Source: Adlercreutzia mucosicola DSM 19490 (GTDB lineage Bacteria > Actinomycetota > Coriobacteriia > Coriobacteriales > Eggerthellaceae). Taken from it: a stretch of DNA of 64,000 nt. The first letter of the stretch is position 1; each line of letters opens with the position of its first letter. Both the position numbers and the translations under genes were made by a program. Shown one piece after another: positions 42,099 to 52,469 of the stretch. The stretch spans positions 1 to 64,000 of the forward strand of contig NZ_AUGK01000013.1 of NCBI RefSeq assembly GCF_000422625.1. The letters run 5' to 3'. Under the pieces are notes generated by a model, which worked only from the letters and a program-made list of their open reading frames with translations, did not search any database and had not been told where the DNA came from.

Positions 42099-43028
42099 TT
42101 AATCCTCCAAAGCTGCGGCACCGCCCACGATCTCGGTGATCTCCGTGGTGATAGCACCCTGGCGCACGGTGTTGTACACGCGCTCCAACGTGGAGACCAT
42201 CTCGTTCGCGTTGTCGGTAGCCGACTTCATTGCGTTACGGCGGGCACCTTGCTCGCCCGCTGCTGAATCGAGCATTGCGTAGAAGAACGCATTGTTCAGG
42301 TAGGCGTTCAACATGTAGGACATGACCGACTCAGAGCTGGGCTCAAAGTCGATATCGCCTGGTAAAGCCGTATCGTCCTTTTCGCGGAAGTTCTTGAAGA
42401 TATCTTCCTCTTGGGCCTTGAGGCCTAAAAGCTCGGCGTAGGACTCCTCCTTGATGGGCAGGACCTGCTGCTCGACCAGCGTCTGCTCGGCGGCGTTCTT
42501 CGCGTGGTTGTACACGATGAACACCTCGTCGAGCTTGCCTTCGCGGTAGGCCTCCATCACGTAGCCGGCCAGCTCGGCCGCCTGAGCGAACTCAGGATCG
42601 GCCGAATAACCGGCAAAGGAGAACACCGGCGCGATGTTGCGGTAGGTGAAGTAGCCGATGGCCTTCTTGCCACAGGCGGCCACTTCCACTTCCGCGCCCT
42701 CGCGCTGCTTCTGCTTCATGAGCTTCTCAACATAGCGCAGCACGTTGGAGTTGAAGCCGCCGGCAAGCCCGCGGTCCGAGGTGACGGCAACGATAAGCAC
42801 GCGCCGCACCTCGTCGTGGGTCTGCAGAAGCGGTTCCGTTCCGATGGGAGCGTACTTCGCCGTGCTGATCAACATATCGGAGATGGCGACCGCCCAAGGC
42901 AGCGCGTTTTCCACGCGCTCAGAGGCGCGGCGAATCTTGGCAGCGGCGACCATTTCCATGGTGCGCGTGATCTGCTTCGTCGAGGAGACGGATTTGATTC
43001 GCCGTTCGATGTCATGTAGGTTGGGCAT
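42099..43028 (-). CDS. atpG: F1Fo ATP synthase gamma subunit
   Basis: The protein has 309 residues. MPNLHDIERRIKSVSSTKQI and TRTMEMVAAAKIRRA are the N-terminal rotor-shaft helix, VTSDRGLAGGFNSNVLRYV the central motif, and NEMVSTLERVYNTVRQGAIT the C-terminal helix. It is about 20 residues longer than the E. coli protein, mostly in the middle (around LKAQEEDIFKNFREKDDTAL). Confidence 0.96.
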   Translation of the reverse strand: MPNLHDIERRIKSVSSTKQITRTMEMVAAAKIRRASERVENALPWAVAISDMLISTAKYAPIGTEPLLQTHDEVRRVLIVAVTSDRGLAGGFNSNVLRYVEKLMKQKQREGAEVEVAACGKKAIGYFTYRNIAPVFSFAGYSADPEFAQAAELAGYVMEAYREGKLDEVFIVYNHAKNAAEQTLVEQQVLPIKEESYAELLGLKAQEEDIFKNFREKDDTALPGDIDFEPSSESVMSYMLNAYLNNAFFYAMLDSAAGEQGARRNAMKSATDNANEMVSTLERVYNTVRQGAITTEITEIVGGAAALED

Positions 43029-43040
43029 GGTCTACCTACC

Positions 43041-44605
<1,565 letters not shown>

Positions 44606-44606
<1 letters not shown>

Positions 44607-45184
44607 TAGCATTCACCTCCATCTGATGTGTCTTTGAGAATGTGGCGAGCGCGGTTCAGCTGCGAGATCATGCTCGCATCGATGTAGTTCCCGTCCACAC
44701 TCATGATGATGCCGCCCAAGATAGATTTGTCGATGCGCTCGCGCAGCACCGCCTTCTTGCCCAGGTCAGCCTCTGCTTTTTCCGTAATGAGTTGGCGCAG
44801 CCCGTCGTCCAGGGGAACAGCGGTCACCACATCGACGACCACGAGATTGAGCTTGGCGCTCAAAAGTTCGCAGTAATCGGCGTAGACGCGCGGGAGCAGG
44901 TCGGCCTGACCGCGCTCGGCCATGACGGCCAGCACCTCGCGCAGCGCGGGGTGGCAGTCGGCGAACACCGCCTCGACGAGACCCTTGCGCTGCTCCGCAG
45001 TGTAGTCGGCGCTGGAAAGCGACACGGCGAGCTCGAGATCGGCGCGCATGAGGCGAATGATCTCGCCCATCTGCTCGCGCACATCCAAAACGGCCTCCTG
45101 GCCGCCGGCCTCGTGAGCCGCGTCGAACAGAACCGACGCGAATACAGCGACTTCCTCTTTGACGACAAGACGATTAGTTGCCAT
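44606..45184 (-). CDS. atpH: F1Fo ATP synthase delta subunit
   Basis: The protein has 192 residues. The helical N-terminal half ([20 protein letters not shown]) and the C-terminal motif [20 protein letters not shown] then [20 protein letters not shown] are typical. It joins F1 to the peripheral stalk. It overlaps atpF by 11 bases. Confidence 0.93.
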
Positions 45185-45776
45185 TGAAACTACCCGCCTC
45201 TTTTACATAGCGCTCGATGATCGCCCGGTGCTCGCCCTCGGTGAGGTCCTGCCCGATGAGACGGGAGGCCACATCCACGGACGTGTCGGCGATGGAAGCC
45301 TGAAGGTCGGCGATAGCCTGTTTCTTCTCGGCCTCGATGGCCAACTTGGCCTTGGCGATCATGTCGGACGCCTCGGTCTGGGCCTGGGCGGTGATATCCG
45401 CCTTCACGGCCTCGCCGATAGCGCGGGCATCCGCGATGATCTGGGTCGACTGCGCCTTGGCGTCAGCCAACTGCTGCTTGTACTCCGCAAGCACGCGCTC
45501 GCTTTCGATCTGCGCTTCCTCGGATTTCTTCAAGGCCTCGCGAATGGTGTTCTCGCGCTTCTCCAGCATGCCGTTGAACACGGGCCAGCCGAACTTCGCC
45601 AGAACGATCCACAGGATGATGAAGGCGACGAGCATGGGGATAAACTCGTTCATCTTGGGCAGAATCGCGTCGATACCACCCTCAGAAGCGAATGCATACG
45701 CAGGACAAGTCATCGCGAAACCGGTTGCGGCAACCACCGCAGCACACGCCTTCGCTGCCTTATTCGTGCATTTCAA
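45174..45776 (-). CDS. atpF: F1Fo ATP synthase b subunit with N-terminal signal-like extension
   Basis: The protein has 200 residues. The stalk part is normal: a membrane segment (MLVAFIILWIVLAKFGWPVF, about residues 48-70), then KRENTIREALKKSEEAQIES and a long charged coil. Unusually, before it comes KAAKACAAVVAATGFAMTCP followed by AYAFASEGG, a classic signal peptide with an A-x-A site. The start is TTG at 45776 (GGAGG 8 bases upstream), not the ATG-looking triplet, which is out of frame. Removal of the extension would leave a b subunit of normal size. Confidence 0.93.
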   Translation of the reverse strand: MKCTNKAAKACAAVVAATGFAMTCPAYAFASEGGIDAILPKMNEFIPMLVAFIILWIVLAKFGWPVFNGMLEKRENTIREALKKSEEAQIESERVLAEYKQQLADAKAQSTQIIADARAIGEAVKADITAQAQTEASDMIAKAKLAIEAEKKQAIADLQASIADTSVDVASRLIGQDLTEGEHRAIIERYVKEAGSFNGN

Positions 45777-45829
45777 CTCGCTTGCCTCCTGTTCTTATGC
45801 TCGTAATCTCTTATACCGTCGATAAGCGA

Positions 45830-46048
45830 TTAGCCGATGAAGAACAGAACCAAGCCGAGCAGCGCCAGCGCCTCGGACATGGCGGCGCCGATGAAGAAGT
45901 AGCCCATGAGCTGACCCTTCATCTCAGGCTGGCGAGCAGCGGACACGCACAGACCATAGGTCGCGATACCGATGCCGATGCCAGGGCCGATGGCAGCGAG
46001 GCCGTAGCCCACAACCTTCAGAGCGGCAAGTGCAAGAGTGATTTCCAC
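45830..46048 (-). CDS. atpE: F1Fo ATP synthase c subunit
   Basis: The protein has 72 residues from the GTG at 46048; AAGGAGG lies 5 bases upstream. An earlier GTG at 46075 would add nine charged residues before helix 1 and has no better site. Helix 1 is LAALKVVGYGLAAIGPGIGI, the loop is ARQPEMKG, and helix 2 is GYFFIGAAMSEALALLGLVL with the ion-binding Glu in SEALAL. The Gln/Ser/Thr set of sodium-binding rings is not seen, so proton coupling is more likely. Confidence 0.95.
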   Translation of the reverse strand: MEITLALAALKVVGYGLAAIGPGIGIGIATYGLCVSAARQPEMKGQLMGYFFIGAAMSEALALLGLVLFFIG

Positions 46049-46200
46049 AACTTCCTCCTTTGTCCAACCCCTCACCTGTCAAGGGGTATTTACCAAATAT
46101 GTTCAGCCGTGTGGAACAGCTGTGACACCAATGTCGTGTCGCATGGGCTGCGACGGGCCGCCGCGCGATGCGGCCGGGTGCGCTTACGCGCGATCAGCTC

Positions 46201-46995
46201 CTAGTGGGCGTGGGTCGCCATGTTGATGTAGGAAGCCGACAGGATGGCGAACACGAAGGCCTGGATGAAAGCCACCAGGCACTCGAGGGCGTACATGAGC
46301 ACCAGCAGCACGAACCAGGCGATGGACGGCAGGCCCGCGATGAGGTCGAGGGAGCCGGCGAACAGGGCCTGCTGCAGGAAGCAGGTGGTGGCGATGCCGA
46401 ACACCGCGAGCACCATGTGGCCCGCGAGCATGTTGCCGTAGAGTCGGACGGCCAGCGTAAGCACGCGGATGACCATCGAGAAGAACTCGAGGAACCAGAT
46501 GACCGGCGCCATGGGACCCGGCACGCCGGAGGGGCACAGCGTCTTCATGTAGCCGAAGAAGCCGAAGGTCTTCAGGCCGTAGACGTTGAAGTACACAAAC
46601 GAGATGGCGGCCAGAGCCCAGGTGCAGGAAATGGCGCCAGTGGACGTCTTGAAGCCGGGAATGAGACCCAGGATGTTGCAGATGAGAATGAAGAAGAAGA
46701 TCGTCGCCAGGAAGGGCACGTGCTTCTTGAATCCATGGCCGATCACGTCTTCGGCCACATTGCGGGTCACGAACTCGTAGCCGTACTCCACCATGTTGCT
46801 GAACTTGTTGGTCGGGATGACCTGCAGCTTCTTCGCCGCTCCCAACACCACGAGCAGTACCACGATAAAGGCGATGAACAGCCAGACGATATACTGGGTG
46901 ACATCCCAGCCGCCGATGCTGAACACCGTGTGCGGCTCGAAGTGCGCCGCGAGACCCTGGGCCTCTTGTACGAACTCGCTCAGAGCTTCTTCCAC
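46201..46995 (-). CDS. atpB: F1Fo ATP synthase a subunit
   Basis: The protein has 264 residues with five to six membrane segments. VLTLAVRLYGNMLAGHMVLA contains the essential Arg (LAVRLYGNMLAGH) facing the c-ring, and AFIQAFVFAILSASYINMAT is the final helix. It forms the proton channel. It lies 125 bases from atpE; that gap holds no gene. Confidence 0.96.
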   Translation of the reverse strand: MEEALSEFVQEAQGLAAHFEPHTVFSIGGWDVTQYIVWLFIAFIVVLLVVLGAAKKLQVIPTNKFSNMVEYGYEFVTRNVAEDVIGHGFKKHVPFLATIFFFILICNILGLIPGFKTSTGAISCTWALAAISFVYFNVYGLKTFGFFGYMKTLCPSGVPGPMAPVIWFLEFFSMVIRVLTLAVRLYGNMLAGHMVLAVFGIATTCFLQQALFAGSLDLIAGLPSIAWFVLLVLMYALECLVAFIQAFVFAILSASYINMATHAH

Positions 46996-47027
46996 TTTGC
47001 TCTCCCCTCGTTAATCCGAGTGCTTAC

Positions 47028-47318
47028 TTACTTGTCTCCACGCTTGAAGATGCCGTTCCGGTAAACGACGAACGCAATGGTCGCACCGAGGAACACCACA
47101 GCTTCAGCGATAGCGAACCCTACGAGACCGTCCCGTGCCCACACCGCGCACAAAAGAAGGCCGACCACCAGGACGACCAACGAGACGGATACGCCACCGA
47201 GGCCGTAGAGCCCCAAGGACAACGTACTTGTAGATGGATGCTTGCGAGCGAGGCGAAAAGAAAGGAACAGCGGTGCAAACCCCAGGAAGCCCACGAGAGC
47301 CCCGAGAACGATCAGCAT
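47028..47318 (-). CDS. Small membrane protein at the head of the atp operon (AtpI-like position)
   Basis: The protein has 96 residues and three hydrophobic segments: LGALVGFLGFAPLFLSFRLA, LGGVSVSLVVLVVGLLLCAV and AIAEAVVFLGATIAFVVY. It sits where AtpI/UncI or an AtpI-like protein is usually found and has similar size, but sequence similarity to AtpI is not obvious. Such proteins assist Fo assembly or magnesium entry. ATG 47318 is preferred to an upstream start on the basis of AAAGGGG about 10-14 bases ahead. Confidence 0.7.
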   Translation of the reverse strand: MLIVLGALVGFLGFAPLFLSFRLARKHPSTSTLSLGLYGLGGVSVSLVVLVVGLLLCAVWARDGLVGFAIAEAVVFLGATIAFVVYRNGIFKRGDK

Positions 47319-47374
47319 GGGTCGCCAACCCCTTTCACCATAGCCAGCCAGCAATACGCTTTAGAAGCGAGGAG

Positions 47375-47383
47375 ATTGTAACA
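47375..47383 (-). promoter_or_regulatory. Extended -10 promoter of the atp operon
   Basis: On the reverse strand TGTTACAAT (47383-47375) is an extended -10 about 57 bases before the first start codon at 47318. No clear -35 is visible. Confidence 0.45.
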
Positions 47384-47471
47384 AGCATTGCCCGAGGCGC
47401 TTCTCGGTTAAGGAGAAATGAGCGGGGTTTTTCCGTGAGTGGTTAACAGTTTGGAAAAGGCTGGAAACGGG

Positions 47472-47497
47472 CGCGCCGCCCGAGGAAGGGCGGCGCG
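47472..47497 (-). terminator. Terminator after the dCMP deaminase gene
   Basis: CGCGCCGCCC (47472-47481) and GGGCGGCGCG (47488-47497) form a perfect 10-bp stem with a 6-base loop, followed on the reverse strand by CCCGTTTCC. It lies 97 bases after the stop. Confidence 0.55.
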
Positions 47498-47593
47498 TTG
47501 GGGCTCGGTTGGAGGGCGGTGAGGCACCGCGAGGGCGACAGACGCAACGGCCCCCGGCCCGAGAACTCAGGTCGGGCAGCGTCGATGCGGGCC

Positions 47594-48052
47594 CTACTCC
47601 CCCGTGTACTCGCGGACGAGGATGCCGGATTCGGCGAGAAGCTGCTGGGAGAGCTCGTCGGGATACGGGTTCTGGTACACGATCTCCTTGATGCCGGCGT
47701 TGATGAGCATCTTGGCGCACACCACGCAGGGCTGGGTGTTCACGTAGATGGTGGCACCGTCGATATCGGTGCCGAAGCGGGCCGCCTGGATGATGGCGTT
47801 CTGCTCAGCGTGCAGGCCGCGGCAGATTTCGTGGCGCTGGCCGCTCGGCACGCCGAGCTGCTGACGCAGACACCCGGTCTCGGAGCAATGGGCGAGCCCG
47901 GTGGGCACGCCGTTGTAGCCCGTGGCCAGAATGCGGCGGTCCTTCACGATGATAGCCCCCACCCCGCGGCGCAAACATGTGGTGCGCTCGGCCACCTGGT
48001 TGGCCAGGCCCATGAAGTACTCGTCCCAGCTGGGACGGTTATCTGCTGACAT
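47594..48052 (-). CDS. dCMP / cytidine deaminase family protein (ComEB-like)
   Basis: The protein has 152 residues. [16 protein letters not shown] carries the HAE catalytic motif, and [16 protein letters not shown] the PCxxC zinc ligands. [20 protein letters not shown] and [20 protein letters not shown] are the usual dCMP deaminase N-terminus, and the ETGCLR region fits the allosteric/zinc insertion of that family. It would convert dCMP to dUMP for dTTP synthesis. It is directly upstream-linked to upp (26-base gap). Confidence 0.9.
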   Translation of the reverse strand: MSADNRPSWDEYFMGLANQVAERTTCLRRGVGAIIVKDRRILATGYNGVPTGLAHCSETGCLRQQLGVPSGQRHEICRGLHAEQNAIIQAARFGTDIDGATIYVNTQPCVVCAKMLINAGIKEIVYQNPYPDELSQQLLAESGILVREYTGE

Positions 48053-48078
48053 TGGTACTCCTTCCCATCGCGCCCCTG

Positions 48079-48717
48079 CTACTTCGTGCCGAAGATGCGG
48101 TCGCCGGCGTCGCCGAGGCCGGGCACGATATAGGCGCGGTCGTTCAGCCCCTCGTCGATGGAGCAGGTGTAGATACGCACGTCGGGATCGGCCTCAAGCA
48201 CCGCCTCGATGCCCTCGGGCGCGGCCACGAGCACCATGAGCTTGATGTTCTTCACGCCTTGCTTGCGCAGGTACTGGATGGCCGCCACGGCCGAGCCGCC
48301 GGTGGCGAGCATCGGGTCCACTACGAGCACGTCGCGCTGATCGATGCTGTCGGGCAGCTTCGCGTAGTACTCGTGGGGCTCGTGGGTCTCGGGATCGCGG
48401 TACATGCCCAGATGACCCACGAAGGTGGAGGGCATAAGCTCCTGCAGGCCGTCCACCATGCCCAGCCCGGCGCGCAGGATGGGCACGATCACCATCTTCT
48501 TGCCCGCCACCTGCTTGCAGTCGGCCGTGCAGATGGGGGTCTCCACCTTCACGTCCTCCAGGGCCAGATCGCGCGTGGCCTCGTAGCCCTCGAACAGGGC
48601 CAACTCGCGCACGAGCTGGCGGAAGTCCTTGGAGGAGGTGTTCTTGTTGCGCAGCTTCGACAGCTTGTGCTGCACCATGGGATGATCGATGACGACGACG
48701 CGGTCGTTGTACTCCAT
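48079..48717 (-). CDS. upp: Uracil phosphoribosyltransferase
   Basis: The protein has 212 residues. [40 protein letters not shown] (the PRPP-binding loop) and the C-terminal [20 protein letters not shown] are classic Upp motifs. It salvages uracil to UMP with PRPP. ATG 48717 was chosen for AAAGGA 8 bases upstream and because the preceding residues are outside the family. It is followed by the dCMP deaminase gene in the same direction. Confidence 0.96.
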   Translation of the reverse strand: MEYNDRVVVIDHPMVQHKLSKLRNKNTSSKDFRQLVRELALFEGYEATRDLALEDVKVETPICTADCKQVAGKKMVIVPILRAGLGMVDGLQELMPSTFVGHLGMYRDPETHEPHEYYAKLPDSIDQRDVLVVDPMLATGGSAVAAIQYLRKQGVKNIKLMVLVAAPEGIEAVLEADPDVRIYTCSIDEGLNDRAYIVPGLGDAGDRIFGTK

Positions 48718-48803
48718 AACGCGCTTCCTTTCGTGTGGATCGAGAAGGCAGTCCCGCCGGGGAAGGGCCCCGCGACGGCTCATGCTCGGGCAGGTCCTCG
48801 CTT

Positions 48804-48844
48804 TCGGAAATATTGGTGTGGAGATTTTACCCCAATATTTCCGA
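48804..48844 (-). promoter_or_regulatory. 13-bp perfect inverted repeat flanking a -10 upstream of upp
   Basis: TCGGAAATATTGG (48804-48816) and CCAATATTTCCGA (48832-48844) form perfect arms 15 bases apart. The reverse strand between the arms holds TAAAAT, a possible -10 for upp. The AT-rich, widely spaced arms look more like an operator (a dimer binding two half-sites) than a terminator. Confidence 0.5.
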
Positions 48845-48903
48845 GTCTGCGGAATCTGCGCGCGAACCGTCGCCGGGCCCTTCCCCTGCTCTCACTTTAT
48901 TGT

Positions 48904-50160
48904 CTAGTACTCCAGTCCCGGATACAGCGGGTGGGCGTCCAGCAGGGCGTTCACGCGGCGGCGCACATCGGCGAGCTTGGCCTCGTCGGCGGCGTTGAAC
49001 ACCGTGGTGGCGATGAGCTGGCCCACCTCGTAGAAGTCCTCGGCGGTAAATCCACGGGTGGTGGCCGCGGCGCTTCCCACGCGGATGCCGCTCGTCACGA
49101 AGGGCGAGCGCTGCTCGTTGGGAATGGAGTTCTTGTTCGCCGTGAGCCCCACGCTCTCCAGCAGCTTCTCGGCGTCCTTGCCGGTGATGTCGGAGGCGGT
49201 GAGGTCCACCAGGCACAGGTGGTTGTCGGTGCCGCCGGACACCAGGCGCAGGCCGCCGTCGATCATGCCCTGACCGAGGGTGCGGCAGTTCTCCACCACG
49301 TGCTCCATATAGGTGCGGTATGCAGGGCGCAGGGCCTCGCCGAAGGCCACGGCCTTGCCGGCGATGACGTGCATGAGCGGGCCGCCCTGGGCGCCGGGGA
49401 AGATGGCCTTGTTAATCTTGGCCCCCAGCTCGTCGGAGTTGGTGAGGATGAAGCCGCCGCGCGGGCCGCGCAGGGTCTTGTGGCTCGTGGAGGTGACGAT
49501 GTCGGCATGGGGCACCGGGCTCGGGTGCAGGCCCGCGGCCACGAGACCGGCGATGTGGGCCATGTCCACCATGAGGTAGGCGCCCACGGAATGGGCGATC
49601 TCGGCCATGCGCTCGAAGTCGATGAAGCGCGGGTAGGCCGAGGCGCCGGCCACGACCACCTTCGGGCGGCACTCCTTGGCGATGCGCTCCACCTCGTCGT
49701 AGTCGATGACCTCGGTTTCCGGGTCCACGCCGTAGGAGACGATGTGGTACAGCAGCCCCGAGAAGTTCACCGGGCTGCCGTGGGTGAGGTGGCCGCCGTG
49801 ATCGAGGCTCATGCCGAGCACCGTGTCACCGGGCTCGATGATGGAAAGATAGGCGCCGAAGTTCGCGCTGGCGCCGGAGTGGGGCTGCACGTTGGCGTAC
49901 TTCGCGCCGTACAGCTCGCAGGCGCGATCGCGGGCCAGATCCTCCACCATATCGACCTTCTCGCAGCCGCCGTAATAGCGACGGCCCGGGTAGCCCTCGG
50001 CGTACTTGTTGGTGAGCACGCTGCCCACGGCCTCCATCACGGCGCGGGAGGTGAAGTTCTCTGATGCAATGAGCTCCACCGAACCGCGCTGGCGCGCCAA
50101 CTCGGCCCGCAGGCACTCGGTTACCTGAGGGTCTTCCCCGGCGAGAAATTCCAAAGCCAT
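48904..50160 (-). CDS. glyA: Serine hydroxymethyltransferase
   Basis: The protein has 418 residues. [40 protein letters not shown], and [20 protein letters not shown] with the PLP Lys in SHKTLRG are in place. It interconverts serine and glycine and feeds one-carbon units to tetrahydrofolate. AAGGAG precedes the ATG. rpiB ends 15 bases upstream of it. Confidence 0.97.
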   Translation of the reverse strand: MALEFLAGEDPQVTECLRAELARQRGSVELIASENFTSRAVMEAVGSVLTNKYAEGYPGRRYYGGCEKVDMVEDLARDRACELYGAKYANVQPHSGASANFGAYLSIIEPGDTVLGMSLDHGGHLTHGSPVNFSGLLYHIVSYGVDPETEVIDYDEVERIAKECRPKVVVAGASAYPRFIDFERMAEIAHSVGAYLMVDMAHIAGLVAAGLHPSPVPHADIVTSTSHKTLRGPRGGFILTNSDELGAKINKAIFPGAQGGPLMHVIAGKAVAFGEALRPAYRTYMEHVVENCRTLGQGMIDGGLRLVSGGTDNHLCLVDLTASDITGKDAEKLLESVGLTANKNSIPNEQRSPFVTSGIRVGSAAATTRGFTAEDFYEVGQLIATTVFNAADEAKLADVRRRVNALLDAHPLYPGLEY

Positions 50161-50175
50161 CTATCGTCTCCTTTG

Positions 50176-50610
50176 TTAATCGAGGGCCATGATCTTTTCG
50201 ACGCGGCCGGCGTGGCGGCCGCCGCCGAAGTCGGTAGCGAGGAACGTGTCGAGAATGCGCTCGTTTTCCTCCAGCGGCACGAAGCGGCCGGAAAGCGTGA
50301 TGACGTTCGCATCGTTGTGCTCGCGGCACAGGGCGGCGAACTCGGAGGTGATGATGTTGGCGGCGCGCACGCCCGGCACCTTGTCGGCGGCCATGGCCAT
50401 GCCGATGCCCGTGCCGCACACCAGCACGCCGTAGTCAGTGGCGCCCTCGGCCACATCCCGGGCCACCGGCACCGCATAGTCGGGGTAGTCCACGCGGTCG
50501 TCGCTATCGGGGCCGCGGTCGATGACCTCGATGCCCTTCCCCAACAGGTAGTCCACGAGGGCCTGCTTCTGCTCGAAACCGGCATGATCGCTTCCGATGC
50601 TCACGCGCAT
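50176..50610 (-). CDS. rpiB: Ribose-5-phosphate isomerase B
   Basis: The protein has 144 residues. MRVSIGSDHAGFEQKQALVD, YGVLVCGTGIGMAMAADKVP (with the catalytic Cys in VCGTGIGM) and EHNDANVITLSGRFV are RpiB/LacAB signatures. It interconverts ribose 5-phosphate and ribulose 5-phosphate. ATG 50610 has AAAGGA about 9 bases upstream; the long open frame further upstream crosses the dispersed repeat and is not coding. Confidence 0.93.
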   Translation of the reverse strand: MRVSIGSDHAGFEQKQALVDYLLGKGIEVIDRGPDSDDRVDYPDYAVPVARDVAEGATDYGVLVCGTGIGMAMAADKVPGVRAANIITSEFAALCREHNDANVITLSGRFVPLEENERILDTFLATDFGGGRHAGRVEKIMALD

Positions 50611-50978
50611 GGGCCTTGTCCTTTCCGTCGCTTGGGCACAACGCATCCATTGTAGGCCCTCGCCCGCGCCCGCAACCCCTCGCTCACGCTTTCCGCACCA
50701 AATCAAGAGGGATGGGCGATGCGAAGCGTGGCGCCGACAGAATGAAGGCTTGTCGGTGAAACGAGCCAGAACTGCAGCGAATCCCGAGTTATGAGCGTCT
50801 CGAAGCATTACATATAACGATAATCGCAATTTTGTAGCTCCCGAGTCCCGCTTTTAGCGAAACAGACGCTCATAAATGGCGATCTCGTACAATATGGGCC
50901 CCGTTCGTCGACCGAATGCAACGGTCACCTTCCGAAACTGGGCCGCATGCGCCGAAAACCGAGCCGCGGCGACCGAAC
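50611..50978. other. Intergenic stretch with a second copy of the inverted-repeat motif
   Basis: No gene is supported. The stretch holds the rpiB promoter region and a second copy of the repeat (50786-50875), whose inner part is AT-rich. Downstream to 50978 nothing else was recognised. Confidence 0.55.
50786..50875. repeat. Second locus of the ATGAGCGTCT inverted repeat
   Basis: GAGTTATGAGCGTCTC at 50786-50801 is identical to the arms of the 19479-19614 element. The right arm here is shorter, AGACGCTCATAA at 50864-50875. The spacer is 62 bases and unlike that of the first copy, so the arms, not the inside, are conserved. Confidence 0.65.
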
Positions 50979-52469
50979 TCAGCTGCGCACGCGGGCCACC
51001 GCCTCGCGCCAGCGGGTCATGAGGGACGTGCGCATCGCTTCGTCGAAAGTGGGCAGGAAACGCTCCTCCCCCTCTCGCAGAGCCGAAAGCGCCGCCGTGT
51101 CGGGCCAGAAACCCGTGGCCAGACCCGCCAGGAAGGCCGCGCCCAGAGCCGTGGTCTCGGCGTTGGCGGGGCGGCGCAGCGACACGCCGAGCATGTCGGC
51201 CTGGAACTGCAGCAGGAAGTCGTTGGCCGCCGCGCCCCCGTCCACGTTCAGCACCGACAACGGCACACCGGCGTCCTCGGTCATGGCCTGCACCAGATCG
51301 CACACTTGGTAGGCCAGCGACTCCAGCGCCGCTCGCACGATGTGCGCCCGTCCGGCCCCGCGGGTGAGCCCCAGGATGGCGCCCCGGGCATCGGCGTCCC
51401 ACCAGGGCGCCCCCAGACCCGTGAAGGCCGGCACCACGACCACGCCCTCGGTGCTCGGCACGCTGCGGGCGACAGCGCCGGCCTCTGCCACGTTCTCCAG
51501 GATGCCCAGCTCATCGCGCAGCCACTGGATGAGGGCCCCGGCCACGAACACGCTGCCCTCTAAGGCGTACTCGGTGCCCGCCGTGCCGGGGGCCGAGGCG
51601 GCCACGGTGGTGAGCAGGCCCTTGGTGCTCGCGCAGGCCTCATGACCCGTGTGCATGAGCAGAAAGCAGCCGGTGCCGTAGGTGTTCTTCGCCTGACCCG
51701 GCTCGAAGCAGCATTGGCCGAACAGGGCCGCCTGTTGGTCGCCGGCCACGCCGCGGATGGGAATACCCTGCACGAGACCGGGATTCGCCGTCACGCCGAA
51801 GTCCCCGGCCGAGGGGCGCACCTCGGGCATGAGGGAGGCGGGGATGCCGAAGAGCTCCAGCAGATAGGGATCCCAGCACCCCTCGTGGATGTTGTAGAGC
51901 ATGGTGCGGCTCGCGTTGGTCACGTCGGTGGCGTGCACGGCCCCGTAGGTGAGCTTCCAGATGAGCCAGCTGTCGACGGTGCCGAAGGCCAGTTCGCCGC
52001 GCTCGGCCCGCGCCCGGGCCCCGGGCACCTCCCCTAAGATCCAGGCGATCTTGCTCGCCGAGAAATAGGCATCGGGCACAAGCCCCGTGCGAGCCGTGAT
52101 CTCGGCGGCCACCACCGGATCGCTCGCAAGGGCCTCCACCATGGGAGCCGTGCGCCGGCATTGCCACACAATGGCGTTCGCGATGGGCTCGCCGGTGGCA
52201 CGGTCCCACACCACGGTGGTCTCGCGCTGGTTGGTGATACCGACCGAATCGATATCGGCGGGGTCCACGCTGTAGGTGAGCAAGAGCTCGGTCAAGGCGC
52301 CCAGCTGGGACGACAGAATGTCATGGGGATCGTGCTCCACCCAACCCGGCTGCGGATACAGCTGCGGAAAGGGCCTCTGCACGCTTCCGGCGACCCGGCC
52401 CTCCCGATCGATGAGCATGGCCCGAGACGACGTAGTACCTTGATCGAGCGCGATGACGTACTTCTTCAT
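50979..52469 (-). CDS. glpK: Glycerol kinase
   Basis: The protein has 496 residues. MKKYVIALDQGTTSSRAMLI, NQRETTVVWDRATGEPIANA, IVWQCRRTA, and NVDGGAAANDFLLQFQADML are FGGY-kinase / GlpK motifs. It phosphorylates glycerol to glycerol 3-phosphate. The ATG at 52469 overlaps the hydrolase stop (ATGA), so the two enzymes are cotranslated: a lipase-type enzyme that could free glycerol and a kinase that uses it. Confidence 0.96.
   Translation of the reverse strand: MKKYVIALDQGTTSSRAMLIDREGRVAGSVQRPFPQLYPQPGWVEHDPHDILSSQLGALTELLLTYSVDPADIDSVGITNQRETTVVWDRATGEPIANAIVWQCRRTAPMVEALASDPVVAAEITARTGLVPDAYFSASKIAWILGEVPGARARAERGELAFGTVDSWLIWKLTYGAVHATDVTNASRTMLYNIHEGCWDPYLLELFGIPASLMPEVRPSAGDFGVTANPGLVQGIPIRGVAGDQQAALFGQCCFEPGQAKNTYGTGCFLLMHTGHEACASTKGLLTTVAASAPGTAGTEYALEGSVFVAGALIQWLRDELGILENVAEAGAVARSVPSTEGVVVVPAFTGLGAPWWDADARGAILGLTRGAGRAHIVRAALESLAYQVCDLVQAMTEDAGVPLSVLNVDGGAAANDFLLQFQADMLGVSLRRPANAETTALGAAFLAGLATGFWPDTAALSALREGEERFLPTFDEAMRTSLMTRWREAVARVRS

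Noticed and set aside
45777-45829. A separate small gene between atpE and atpF
   Set aside because: Only 53 bases, explained by the atpF ribosome site.
50611-50829. N-terminal extension of RpiB by 73 codons
   Set aside because: It crosses the dispersed repeat, and the true RpiB N-terminus MRVSIGSDHAG has its own ribosome site.
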